Shown piece by piece: positions 43,448-55,600 of a stretch of DNA of 64,000 nt; positions within the stretch are counted from its first letter, which is position 1; each line of letters begins with the position of its first letter. Under the pieces are notes generated by a model, which saw only the letters and a program-made list of their open reading frames with translations, was not told the origin of the DNA and did not search any database. Source of the stretch: Areca catechu (Eukaryota; Streptophyta; Magnoliopsida; Arecales; Arecaceae); assembly GCA_021397845.1 (NCBI GenBank), contig CM038040.1:45217088-45281087 (forward strand), given 5' to 3'. The position numbers and the translations under genes are program-made.

Positions 43448-44414
43448 TGTTGATGCTGAATCTCTGTCGACCGGATAGAGTGGTTTTCCGCTGGATCACC
43501 GTAAACTGGAACCTGCAAAACAGATCCCTGACCAGAGATTTTTCCGGCGGGGGATACTCCGATGCCAAAGTCAGAAAGGGACTTAGGCAGCAGCAGATTG
43601 GAGAGTTTTGGGAGCAGAGAGGGAAAGGAGAACCTCAAATTTCTCGGCAGAACTCCGCTTCCCTCGAGTGTCCCCTCTTACCAGTTTTTATAGGCTCCAA
43701 CGTAACTACTTGCGGTTATGGGAGCTAGCAAACGTAACCTCCACATAACTGTAAGTAGTGGCTATCGGAAAATCAGTTACACTTGGAGTTTATTTAATCT
43801 GAGGTTTGAGCCATGTGGATGGTTACAACAATTAAAATAGATTTCAACTGCTTTGGTGTTTAGGAAACCCACATGTTCAAGAATTCTCCTTCTTCAAGAG
43901 TAGATCCGAAGTGAGCTCAACATTCTCTTTATTAGCGCTCATAAAGGGAATGTTAGCTATACACTTCGGAGAAATCTTTTTCGAAATAGCAAAAGTAAAC
44001 GCTTACATAGGATCGTACGCTCTTCGGATTATGTTGAAGGAATAAAGCCGAAGATATTCGCTTGAGAGGCCAAGTCTTCGGATCAAGATGTCAGTACGAA
44101 GCCGAAGACAGTTAACAAGCTTGGCTCGCAACCATAGATATCAGGCATGGTCTTCGACCAAGATAATGATACGAAGCCGAAGACATAAAGTCAATAAATT
44201 TGACTCCAAAATAAAGATACGAAGCCATAGATATTAGGCATGGTCTTCGAACTAAGATAATGATACGAAGCCGAAGACGAGAATATCCTTTTATAGACCA
44301 GAACTTTCATCAAGTTCAAGAAATCTTCTCCGATACATAATAAACCCAAAGATTTAAAATTGATTCAGGAATTGACCCAATAGTTAATCGAAATAAATCC
44401 AGGATATCATAACA
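43448..44414 (-). repeat. E2 5' LTR
   Basis: Right-hand LTR of the minus-strand element, with TATAAAAA at 43692-43685. It is nearly collinear with 24147-25122; the differences are single substitutions and a few short gaps. Confidence 0.92.
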
Positions 44415-44930
44415 AAAGTTATCCTAGTTTTACTAGCAAGTTGAAAAAGCCGTGCTCAGAAAAGTATTTATGATTTGCATTTGAGCATAACTTTTTCTAA
44501 TCCATGGATAACAAAAAATATTGTAGCCCGTGGAAGCCATGGGATAGCCCTTTTATATTCTAAATATTGATTTCTCTGGATAGCTACATTCCGTGATTGC
44601 AATATCTACCACATAACCTGCGCCCTTATCCATGGTAAAGGTATCGAACTTCATTTATGCAGTGGCATAATTGCGACAATGGCGCTTTTATAGCGACGGG
44701 TGATTTTACGAGCTTTGATATCTTGATTTCGAGAGCTGAACTACGAACAATATGAAAGGAAATCAATTAAATTGTATATCCATTACGGGCTTTATAGATT
44801 TAATCAAGATGACTGATGATTATCTCTCATTCACATTTTATTGGGCATAGGCTGCATCATCTTTTATGGAATTAATAGAGGCTATTACAATCGTTACAAT
44901 ATTTTAAGACTTATATATATACATATATAA
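44415..44930. other. Intergenic DNA right of E2
   Basis: Contains the right target-site copy 'aaagt' and unique AT-rich sequence. No gene, and no continuation of the truncated E1 LTR, was found. Confidence 0.5.
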
Positions 44931-45361
44931 CTAGATTGGGCTCCATTAAGTTTCTCATCATCTAATTTTACATAGATTTCCAAACTAAAAAGTTAATGAT
45001 TGATGAAATAAATATAAACTTTAGATGGAATAAATACAAACTCTTCTAGAATAAATACAAACTTTTTCAAAATAAATATAAATAAGTTTAAATAAAGATA
45101 AACTTTTTTATTTGCATTAATGGTGTATCAATGATCACTAAAATATTAATGATGATGAAATAGTCCACTTTTCGAGAATAAATATAAATATTCTAAAATA
45201 AATAAAATAAAAATAAATATTTTAGAGTACATATAAATTCAAACAAATAAAAATATGATTATTAACTTTTTAGTTTGCTGTATGGAGATCAATGTAAAAT
45301 TAGATGAAAAAAAACTTAATCAGATTTGGTTCTAAATCTGGTTAAATGGAACTAAGTCCAG
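44931..45361. mobile_element. Foldback (MITE-like) element in a TA-rich site
   Basis: Terminal inverted repeats: 'CTAGATTGGGCTCCATTAAG' at the left and, read on the minus strand, 'CTGGACTTAGTTCCATTTAA' at the right. Inner arms also pair: 'catctaattttaca' with 'tgtaaaattagatg', and 'aaactaaaaagttaat' with 'attaactttttagttt'. Both ends abut TATATA. The core holds degenerate 21-bp repeats of 'aataaatacaaact' type (about 45005-45110). No coding capacity. Confidence 0.65.

Positions 45362-45424
<63 letters not shown>
45362..45424. repeat. (TA)n microsatellite
   Basis: About 60 bp of uninterrupted TA dinucleotides directly right of the foldback element. Confidence 0.97.
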
Positions 45425-45428
<4 letters not shown>

Positions 45429-45651
45429 AAATGGTATTATCGATTGGATAGTGTTGTATATAGTGAACTACAAGAGATCTATTTTATTGACATTCTTTAA
45501 TTTAGTTTTATAATATTATATTTTCTATTTTATATGGATATATCTATTCTCGATTCTCGTTTAATTTAAATCATCTAATTTGCCAAAATAAAAATAAAAA
45601 ATCTGGCTTCAAAGGATGTATTTTGAAACCGTCAAAGGATCTATTTTGAAA
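45425..45651. other. Spacer between (TA)n and the LINE
   Basis: AT-rich sequence. It includes a local direct repeat, 'ttttgaaacc-tcaaag', twice near 45620-45660; the last copy is part of the LINE target site. Confidence 0.5.
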
Positions 45652-45661
45652 CCTTCAAAGA

Positions 45662-47829
45662 CTCGTGAGCACTACGAGCAGGGCACAAGGGTCGAGTCTT
45701 GATGCATATGTCCCTACTCCTGTACCCACCCGATCTTACACATATTGTTTGCAGATGATTGTTTACTCTTGGAGCATGCCACTACTCTCTGTGCTCAGGA
45801 CTTCAAGAGGATTGTAGAGGATTACTGTTTATTTTCTGGCCAGAAAGTCAATCTTTTTTAAATCCAAGGTTCACTTTAGTCCGAAGACTCCAACCCAACT
45901 TCGGCACATGATTCGGAACATCCTTGGGATTGCTGAGCATGGGGGTGCACTACAGTATTTAAGGGTTCCAACTAATGAGGGAAGATTGTTAAATACTGAC
46001 TATGGCTGAGTGGTGAAGGCGGTACAGGACAAGATGGAGGGTTGGCAGGGAAGAGCCCTCTCTTTAATAGATAGGATCATTTTGATCGGGTCAATCCTTA
46101 CATCTTTACTTGTTTACATACTCTCTAATGATGTCCTTCTCAAATCTGTGATACTTAAGGTGGAGCAATTTATTCGTGCTTTTCTGTGGGGTTCTACTTC
46201 TGGAGGTCGGGGTGTTCATTTTCTAGGATGGCACGTGCTGTGCTAGCCTGTTGGGGATGGGGGCCTCGGTATTCACTCTCTTGTTGCGAGGTGGGAAGCT
46301 CTATTGGCTAGACATGTCGCTAGATTTCTTTTATGCACTGACAGCATGCGGACCTTGAAGATGAAGGCCATATATGGCCCTGTATGTTCTATGGAGAATA
46401 CTCGGGTCAGGTGAAATTATTTGGCTATCTGGAGAGAGATGGTTGCTAGAGCCCCGAAGTACTCCCTCCCATAGACAAGATGGATATTGGGTGATGGTAG
46501 ATCTATCAGCTTTATGTTTGATCCATGGATTGCGAATCTGCCTTTAGCCGATGGCCGACTTTCATCACCATGGATATCTCTGACTCTATCTCCATTTCTG
46601 ATTTATTGATTATGGATGGTACACAGTGGAGTTCGGTGTTCGTTACTCATATTTTTGGTGATATTCTGGGAGCTCGGGTCTTATCTATTGCCCTGCCAGT
46701 ATATGCTAGCAGTGATATAAGGGTATGGAGGTCCTCTTCTCTCCCTAGAGTGGTTATGTCAGATTTGTATCCCCTATTTCGTCAAGAGCCCCGAAGGAGT
46801 CTTGATATTGGTTGGATTTGGAGGTTAGGGATTTACCCAAGGGTGAGCTTGTTTTTCGTGGAAACTGGCTTGGAGACGTCTCCATACTAGATCATTTCTC
46901 ATCTCTAAAAGGTTGCACGTGCCTTCCTTATGCCCGGCGTGTGGGGAGGATGAGGAGACTAGTGCATGTTCTTTTTTTTATGCCCGCGTGCATGTAAGAT
47001 CCGGAGGCTTGCTGGTCTGGATGGCTTTTTTATGCATATTGTAGATCATGTAGACACTTTTCTGGAGCTGCTCCGGCCAGGAACTGGATATTCTTGTTGT
47101 ACTTTACTGGCTATATTGCGTACCACACTTGGCTTATCAGGAATGCTATTGTTTTTAACTCCATGAGATGTTTAGCCAGAGTTATAGTGGAAAGAGCTCG
47201 TATTCATGCAGAGGAATATCTGATGACAACTGCATTGACCTCGAAGACCTGGGACTTCTGCTCGGCTCTTCGAGCGCTCCACTAGGTTTTTATTTTTTGA
47301 GAGCCTTACCTCCGAGATTTTTTACGATCAATTTTAATGAAAGTATCATGAGTACAATGATAGATATAGCTTTATTATTCGTGGCCCGAGTCTTGGTCTT
47401 GTGACTTCAGGGATGCTATTTTTTTGAGCCGATTGTCCCGGTAGCGGAGGTTCGGAGTGCTTGGACCGGTATTGCTTGCACTCGAAGGATCTTACAAATC
47501 GAACACCTCATTCTTGAAGGTAACTCGGCTACTGTTATTTAGGATGCTATGAGCATGAAGCCGGTGCACTCTCTTCTCCGTGACATTGCTATTCTCTTAC
47601 AGGATTGCTTGATCGGTATTGTTAGGTATATTTATCAGGAGACAAATTCTATGGTGAACCGAGTTGTTACCTTTGTTGCCGATCATTCGGAAGAAGTGCT
47701 GTGGACCCACTTGGGAGATGTTTCGAGGCCCCTCCATAATATTATTTTTTTTTATTTTTTAGATGCATTTATACTAAAACTCTAAGTTGAATGCTCTGGC
47801 TTATCCAAAAAAAAAAAAAAAAAAAAAAC
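45662..47829 (+). mobile_element. 5'-truncated LINE with poly(A) tail and target-site duplication
   Basis: The insertion is flanked by CCTTCAAAGA at 45652-45661 and 47830-47839 and ends in 'ttatcc' plus about 23 A (47806-47828). ORF2 content in order: reverse transcriptase 'HILFADDCLLLEHA' (about 45740) and 'KMEGWQGRALSLIDRIILIG' (about 46030), 'FLWGSTSGGRGVHFLGWHV', 'GGLGIHSLV', the zinc-binding region, RNase H with 'HLILEGNSATV' (about 47500) and 'YIYQETNSMVNRVVTFVADH' (about 47625). Frameshifts and stops occur at several places (for example near 45860 and 46240). It lacks ORF1 and most of the reverse transcriptase N terminus, a typical 5' truncation. Confidence 0.88.
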
Positions 47830-47886
47830 CCTTCAAAGATTTGTTTTTGGCAGCGAACTCCAACTTTCCTAACCGTCTCATTGAGA

Positions 47887-48690
47887 ATGATGGAAGAAGC
47901 ACCTCAAATAGACAGGATCAGCAAATTACCCGATGCCATCTGTCTCCATTTCTTCTCTCCTCCCGCAACGATCTTCCATAAGGTCCAACATCCATTCAGA
48001 GCAATGGAAACACTTGTGGAAGCACCGGTTCCCCGGGCAGCCATCACTATGTACTTTGGTGAACAACGTTCTGGTGGTTTACAACCCGAAAGAGGTCGGT
48101 GCACAGATTAGATCAGGCGACAACCTCCATGAGTCTAAAACAAGTTGGATCAAGCATGAGTCCAAGGTACTCGGGAATTTGTTTTTGGCAAGATGACTGA
48201 AGACGATTCCCACTCTTTGAACATGATGTCCCAGGTGAAAATGACAGCGACCACAGTGGCGGTGGTCATAAGCCTGAGATGGTGCAGATTGCGGTCCAAG
48301 AGTTCAGCTTCCAGAGCTTTAGTTCTCTTAAGTTCTACAGCTACTCCAAGTTTGAACCCACCGACGGTGTGGTAAGGAGACTAGTGTCCAGCTTCCCATT
48401 ACTAGAAGATTTGGAGTCAAGACACTGCAATATTCCGAGATACATCACAAGTCTCTAGGAGGTTGGCAGTGGGAATGATGAACAAATTAAGATATCATCT
48501 CCTACTCTTCAAGTATTCCATTCCCATGGTAAACTTCCATGAACGTATTTTTTGACAGCACGCCCTCAATATGATGTTATTATAACTTCATGCATCAAAG
48601 AACATTTGATGGTGGAAACAATAATGATGGATAATCATGTTGAGGTGCTAACTCCATTTACCTGGGATGGAAGCCCACCATAGTGTACAA
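47887..48690 (+). pseudogene. F-box/LRR (FBD-type) protein, degenerate
   Basis: From ATG 47887 the frame reads 'DRISKLPDAICLHFF', a clear F-box start. After a frameshift near 47945 it continues 'SSLLPQRSSIRSNIHSEQW' and 'KHLWKHRFPG', the usual second half of a plant F-box. Further down, 'SFPLLEDLESRHCNI' and 'IKISSPTLQVFHS' are leucine-rich-repeat pieces of the F-box/LRR family, which normally recruits substrates to SCF ubiquitin ligases. Frameshifts and stops (for example TAG near 48459 and TGA near 48541) break the frame and the protein is too short, so it is a pseudogene. The LINE sits just upstream and may have removed its promoter. Confidence 0.75.
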
Positions 48691-49621
48691 AGGCCATCCT
48701 AATGCAGTAATGATTGATTGAAAGAACAGCGATGAGAATTCACATACACCGGGTCAGAGAGGTAGATGCACCAAAAAATTTGCAAGTATCATTTTTATAA
48801 TAATATGGGAAAAAAAATGACAACCAGGACAGATTATATTAGTTGTCTCTTACAAAACAACAATGTCAGGTCCCAATTAATAAACTACATAAATTTCAGG
48901 GGTAGATTATCCTGCAATCACCTATCTTCTAACCTTCACTAAGCAAGCCAAATGCACAGCACTGTTTGCTTTATAAATGAAGGATACCTCGTATTCTTCA
49001 AACTGCGACAGTGTCCAACATAACTAATTGAAAAGTGGTCCACCACGTTTGCAAGCTACAAGCTTATCCATCAACAAAATTGACCACAAACAAGGAGCCA
49101 GATCTTACCCAAGCAATAGAAAAACTACCTCCATGGGCCTTATGGAGCACTTCCACTGCCAGCAGTTCAGATATTTGAATCTCGTCAGTTTGACATCAAT
49201 CAACCAATTGCACACAAACTTTCTAGGAAAGATCATATGTTGCTCAAAAAACTTTCGCAGAATATCGCCCAAAAATTCTACTGCATATTTACTCATTCAA
49301 CTTGTTCCTGTATAAATTATATATGCTATACTAATTCCTTTGCCAAGAATCACCGGCACAAATATGTGCTTGAGATATTCCAATCATATGGAGTTGCTGC
49401 TCCACCCAGAGTTCATAAGGCGAGCCTCAACCATCAAAAATTAGTGATGCTGCAACACGAAAGAGAATCTAGATAGACGAGTGGAAGAATTTCCGAAGAA
49501 AAGAATAATTTACTCTACCATTTCGCTTGAAAGAAAATTACTCATAACCACCAGGCTTTGGCAATTAAAGGACTCTACCCTCCATGAACATCACGTCATC
49601 ACCTGTAATCGTGAGGATCGT
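48691..49621. other. GAUT10: Intergenic DNA and GAUT10 3' region
   Basis: No gene seen on either strand. The right part should include the GAUT10 3' untranslated region (minus strand). A 'tttataaatgaagg' stretch near 48970 and T/A-rich runs near 48800 are possible processing signals but cannot be assigned. Confidence 0.4.
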
Positions 49622-52600
49622 CTAATGCATGAAGCAGTGATGCAACAAAGGGTGCGAGTAGTCCACATATTTATCCCACAACCCCTTGTACTTTTCCATC
49701 CCAATCTTCAGCCATGGCTTCATGTTGCCATTGTAGTGCAACACGGCACCATTCCTAATTGCTGAAGGGTCCACATTTGTATAACCCAATCCCAACACAT
49801 GCCACTTGGGATCCAATGTCTCAATCAGCCCATAAAAGGCCAGCAGCCCAGGTGGTAGTGACCCGAGCTTCCAGAGGGTGTGGTCAGCATTACGCTCCTG
49901 CCAATAGTGATATATGCCGGTCACATTTTTCTTTCGCCACTCCCTCAGATCAATCACATTCATACCAAATGCCCAACCACAAGCATCAGGATCAAAATGA
50001 GCACGGATCAGTGGGTGCGAATAGTTCAAATACTTGTGGAACCTGTGGAATGTCTCCATGCAAGTCTCCACGGCCCCCATCACATTCCCATTAAGGTTGA
50101 TTGTGAACAAGTCTGTCAAATCCTTCTGGACTACTATATCATCATCAAGAAATACTACCTTCTGTAATGCTGGGAAGACTTCTGGGATGTAGAACCTGAG
50201 GTGGTTTAGCATCGATAAGTACTTTGGGTTCCTGAATTTAATTGGTGTTTTACCATCCCCACCTCCAGAAAAGTAGAAGTTCTGGGTGTCAGAGTTCTGA
50301 AGCTGCTTTAGAACTGGGACGTATGATGCATTAAGCCAGCTGAAATCCTCAAACTTCTGTACCTCCACAGTTGCACCTCGGAAAGTGTTCATTGAGAACC
50401 AAGCCTTCATTGGTGTATAGTTCACCTCATCAGTGACCAGGTGGAACACAATCTGATCTGGATGCTTGGAATTCATGGAAGTTGAATTGACCACAACTGA
50501 TGCAGCAAGGATGTTGTCAGAGAAAATACAATAGTGGTAGAGGCTGTTATCTCTTAGCTTCTCCAGACTCTGCTTTCCTTCTGACAGTTTTCTATGCAGA
50601 TTTGAGTTTTTGAACCATTCCATGGTTAGACTGACACCAAGACAATACAGGCTTTTCGGGAGTTCTTCAGCAGCTATCTGTCCATATTTTGTACTCTTCT
50701 CGGTCTCAGATTTCAGTTTCTCTTCAAGTGCTTGGATTTGACCTTTCATCTTCATGATCATGGTAGCACTGTCATAATGGAATTGTTGGGCTTGGTAAAG
50801 CAGAAGAGCCATGTCATGTATTGCTGTTTCTACTTCTTCTGCAGTTAATGAGGCTCCTCTGGTGGCAGCCCTGGATAGGAGAACTTGCGAGAAGCGTATC
50901 TGGGCACTAAGTGCTGCTGCAAAGTGGAGATTCTTGCTTTCCTTAGAGATGACAACAAAAGCCTTTGCAAGAGAGATTTGGTCAACTAATTGCCTTGAGA
51001 ATGAATAAGCACTCAGCATCTCATCAGTGATGTTAAGACCTTCAGCAAGGTTAGAGAGATGAGATTTCTGCAAGACACTCGAGGAGTTAGAGTAAGCTCA
51101 AATGATCGGATGAGTATCAAGTGGCATAGATACATCTGCTACAATAGAATGCTCAGAATATGAATTAGTATATGGATATAATATGCTATCAAAAATGCCA
51201 AAGAGAAGAAGTAGAATTTCCACCTTGGCACAACTATTCAATTTTGGAAATTTGCAGCAACCAGAATCATATATGATGAGAACTATTTACCAGCACATCT
51301 TACAGTCCAAAGAAGTCCCTATCTGCAAGAATACATGTCTGTATGGTAAATCTAATGCATAACCTCTGTACCAGATTTTAGCATGCCCACTCTACAGAGC
51401 TACTCAAATTTAAGTGGAAGAACAGGCCATACCAATGCAGAGGGATGATTAGCTGATGTATGACAGAAATTAAGAAAATTCAACAACCAGTTTACCTTTC
51501 AGCTGGCCATTAAAAAGGGACAAAGTTAATTATGTAATTCAGCTGGACCAACAATATGCCAAATGCTTCAGCTTTTAGCCAAGTGGAGATGGACCATCTT
51601 TCATGTCAACCACCCATGCCTATTGTAATGATGTAACCCATTCTTTGGAAGCATTCCCACTCCCAATTCTATTAATGTCTTTGGAAAGGAAAATATCATT
51701 CTCCACTGCCAAGGATATGAAATAATTCCTCTCAGCTATATCTGCACGGAGGATGCTTTAGGTTGAGAAGAAGAACAAAGGTTCTCTTCACATGAATATA
51801 ACTTTCTCATCTTGTCTTCTATTAATGTTGCAGCAAGTTTCTTTGTCTATTAAATTCTTTGTCAGTTTTGGATTTTGTTTTCAAAAAAATTAAACATGCA
51901 ATACCTAAATCCAGACTTATGTGTTGGACATAAGAAGATGGCTGGACTAAGATTGCAGGTTCACCTTAGCATCCACATCTACATTAGTATCATCTCATAT
52001 AAGTCTGCTATTTCTTTTTGGTTTCCAACTATCAAAATGAATAAACATATTTTCAGCGTTGTCTTTTAAAATTTTAACAATGGAATGCAATGACTCAGCA
52101 ATGTGCTAATGCAAATTTCAACTTCATCAATCCCACGTCTACTAATTGAAAAGCCTTATCTAACTCCAGTTATTCTGTTTATCTGAGCAAGATTCTCGCA
52201 TTCATTTCATAGCCATCAATGTTAACTAAAGCCTTCACACCTAAGATGAGTAAATTTGCATTCAAATATTATATTTTAGACTACAGATCAAATGTCATGT
52301 GAATTTCTGATTGGATTTATTGTTCTACTTGTTCAACAACAAGAACTGCAATTGACATACCAGCAAGCCTCCAGAATATCTGCAGCTAATCTATTTAGAT
52401 AATGGAAAACAAAGTAGCCTAATGCCCCTTGCCCAACCCTCCCTCTCAAAGTAAAGTAGCCTGATGTCAATCCATAGTGCATGCCCTATGGCAAGAAATG
52501 AGTCAAGTTTAAACATTACAAATCAAGGTCTCTGAATTCAACAGAACACAAAATTTGATTAACGTAGAACCAAAATCCAAACCATATGAATGGACATGAA

Positions 52601-55600
52601 TTTTAAGTAGAAAGTATTACATTAAACGTCAAACCTGATCTTGTCATCCATGAAAAAAAGCAGCCTTAGATGAAACTATAAAAAGCTTATCAATCCTACC
52701 CATATAGTAAGTAGCTTGAACTTATGATCCATCAACATGACCCAATCACCATATAAGTTCCTTAAAAGAGAAAAGTTAATTCATGACTAAACCATCTAAA
52801 GGAAAACCTAAACATTCATCAACTGACCACAAATCTTCCTTTCCCTTCTCCCTTCCCATCCTCCCACCAGACAGAAAGTGAGATCTTCAATTGACAAGTT
52901 AAATAAACCATGCAAATGTAAATTTAAACTAGTTTAAAGATCCTTATAAGTTCCCTAAATTGCTGCAAATCACTCAAATATCATATGGCCTTTATGAATG
53001 ATTCTTAGTATCTTTACAATTTTGCCGTAGATCATCCTTCCTTCATACTTTATCACAATACTCAACTAGACCTGTACTAACTGATCCAATCTAATTCAAC
53101 GAATGAGGTGGCCAAAAGGGACAAACAGTTTCCAAAGCCTCTCCAATCCTTGAGTGCTTAAATACTTTTACGTGTTTAACAAACTATCAAAGAAATAAGT
53201 GGTTAAAAGTTTTGTAATTGTTTTAATGCAACATATTGTTCAAAAAGGGTGATAGTGAAATGTAACAAATTATAAATACAGTGACTAAAGTAGTTTCAAA
53301 CCTATTAATTAATCAATGCAGGGGTAACCATGCTTTTAGTTTCGGCAGTGAAACCAGGAGGACAATGAAGTGATAGTGGAGAAAGCTAGTAGAGGCAAAA
53401 ATAGTGAAAAAATTAGAAGAGATAGAGAAATAGAGAGAGGAAGGGCAAATGATCTTCATGGATGGGGTACTGAAGCAGCTTCGTTATTATGAGAATAAAT
53501 ACCAAAGCTGGGTGCAACTAGAGAAAAAGATCACTTATTTATCATCCTAGCACAGTTAGGTCTAGATAACAAGACATGTTTTAGATAAGCCAAAACCCTA
53601 AATGAGATGAACGAACTACAATTCTAGATGATAAACTTAAAAAAATGCTAAACACCGTGAATATATTTTTTCATAACATATGCTATTGATCATTTAAGAA
53701 GCTAAGCAGATTAAATGGCCACTTAAGAACTTAAGGAGCTACTTGAATGGCTAAGCTGACCAAACAGCTGCCAAACATTAAGCTTGCTTAGCTGTTCAAG
53801 AAACCATTTAAGCACTTACATTGATATAATTGATACATAATAATTTTACATAATTTTATAGGCACTCTGGATGGTGTTTTCTGATTCCAAATCTATTTTA
53901 AGAGCAAAATTTGCTTTCTCCAGTATGCCATAAAATGAGTAAGAGAGGTTTAAGTTGATTCATGGAATAACTGAACAAGTGTTGCAGCCAAGGTTCACGT
54001 ACCAGTGAGTACCATCCTGTATCAGGTGTACCACACCATGCCTATGTCAAATCAGCACTTGGCAGGGCATATCAAGTGTCGATATACCGAACCAACCTCC
54101 AACTAGACATACTCACTGAACCAACATGGTACTTGTATGGGGTTCAGTAACCAGATTATGGATCTTGGTTGAGACATTATATCACATATAGCCATCTTTC
54201 TCACTACCAATATGTATAGACCATCATTTTGCAGTTTCCAATTGTATACCCAATCAAGTCATGAAAATTAAAAAGCTCAAACACTTTCATACCCTTTTCA
54301 AGAAAATAGGTTAGTATAGGCATGCCTGACATCTCTTCCCTATTAGCAGAAAATTATCAATCTACAATCTGGCAGAATGAATAATTGATATAGGGTTATG
54401 ACCCTCACCTCAGATGTTAAAATGATCCCTTTCTTGAATCTTTTCTAGTTCTCTTTCTGACTCTTGCCATTGAGCAGAATTAAAACAGAACTTTATCTCA
54501 ATCAAGCTTGATATTGTACACTAGTATCAATGCTCTATAAGATTCATAATGCTTGCAAAAGGTGCTGCTATGGTATGCAAGAAATGAACATCAGCAAAGG
54601 CATAGATGACAGAAGACATTGAAATTCTTCAAGGTTTTATTGCTTCACTAGCTTAATTAATGCTTTTGAAACTAGGATACGTTCTAAGGCTATTATCAAG
54701 GGTCTACCAATTAGCCTGCTGCCATGACTCCAAGATCCAATGAAGGCGGGCAACTTAAGTGGATCTAAAAGAGGACAGACACCCACAGGTTAGATATTTT
54801 TTGTGGAAGCTACAACTGTGCCAACTTCCATGCAAATCCTTCTTGGCCCAAATTGGGATATCCCCCATTAGTGTACTAACTGCAACATTAACCACACGTT
54901 AATTAAACACAGCCCAGAAAGGGTAACTTGGACCCATTATTGCTCATCAGACCAAATCCACATGGAGCTTCAACTCCCCTGACAACCTTCTTAAGCCGCT
55001 AGCAAACCGGCCTTACTAATCACCTTCAAGGTGTTCCACATGACATAGGGTGGATAGCATGGAAAGTCAAAAAAATTCAATGGGTTTTCAACATCAGACC
55101 ACTACGGCAGCTCAACTAGCCCATTGTGAGAATACACCAGCTTCAGAGTCTCTTTGCACCATAATAGAAAAGCAACTGCCGTTACAATTGGGTAGCCACA
55201 GCTGGTCAATCTCTCGCCTCCTGGAATACACCCCCCCATCCAAAAAAAAAAAAACTAATGCCTGTACATGTTTTAAACTTTGATGGTGCAATTTATGCCA
55301 ATGGGTATGTGTAACCTATTTTATCCTTCAAGATTTCCACAGCAGAATTCTCTGCATCAGGAGCTTAACTCCTCTATCTCTGCCCCAGAGCTCAAGTTGC
55401 ATGGGAGGAAGTGTTAGTTGCTTGGAACTAATTCCAAGACTGTGGGGGAATTAGCTAACTGTCATTACATGGACTAGTGGTGCTCATCAAGCACTGCAGC
55501 ATGCAGTTAGACATTTGATGACTCATCAATGCAATTGAGACCACCCAAGCTTCCCCTGAGGAAAACTAACTAGTCTGGTTGGCTGGCCAGGAGACCTCCG

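Larger units (their letters stand above)
24147..44414 (-). mobile_element. E2: Tat-like Ty3/gypsy LTR retrotransposon, interrupted by E3
   Basis: The minus-strand element has two full LTRs of 976 bp (24147-25122) and 967 bp (43448-44414). Both begin TGTTATGATATCC and end CATCAACA on the minus strand and are closely similar by eye. The target duplication is 'gaagt' / 'aaagt' (4 of 5 bases). Order from its 5' end: LTR, primer site GATTGGCGCGCCAGGTAGG, gag, protease, reverse transcriptase (split by E3), RNase H, archaeal RNase H, integrase, two 75-bp-unit tandem arrays, antisense ORF with TATA box, polypurine tract 'GGGAGTGGGGGACAGC' (25123-25138), LTR. Without E3 the element is about 11.4 kb. 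Each LTR has 'TATAAAAA' on the minus strand (24391-24384 and 43692-43685). It carries stops and the E3 insertion, so it is not autonomous now. Confidence 0.92.

Noticed and set aside
55050..55283. 77-codon open frame in the GAUT10 intron
   Set aside because: Lies within LINE-like debris and ends in a poly(A)-encoded Lys run.
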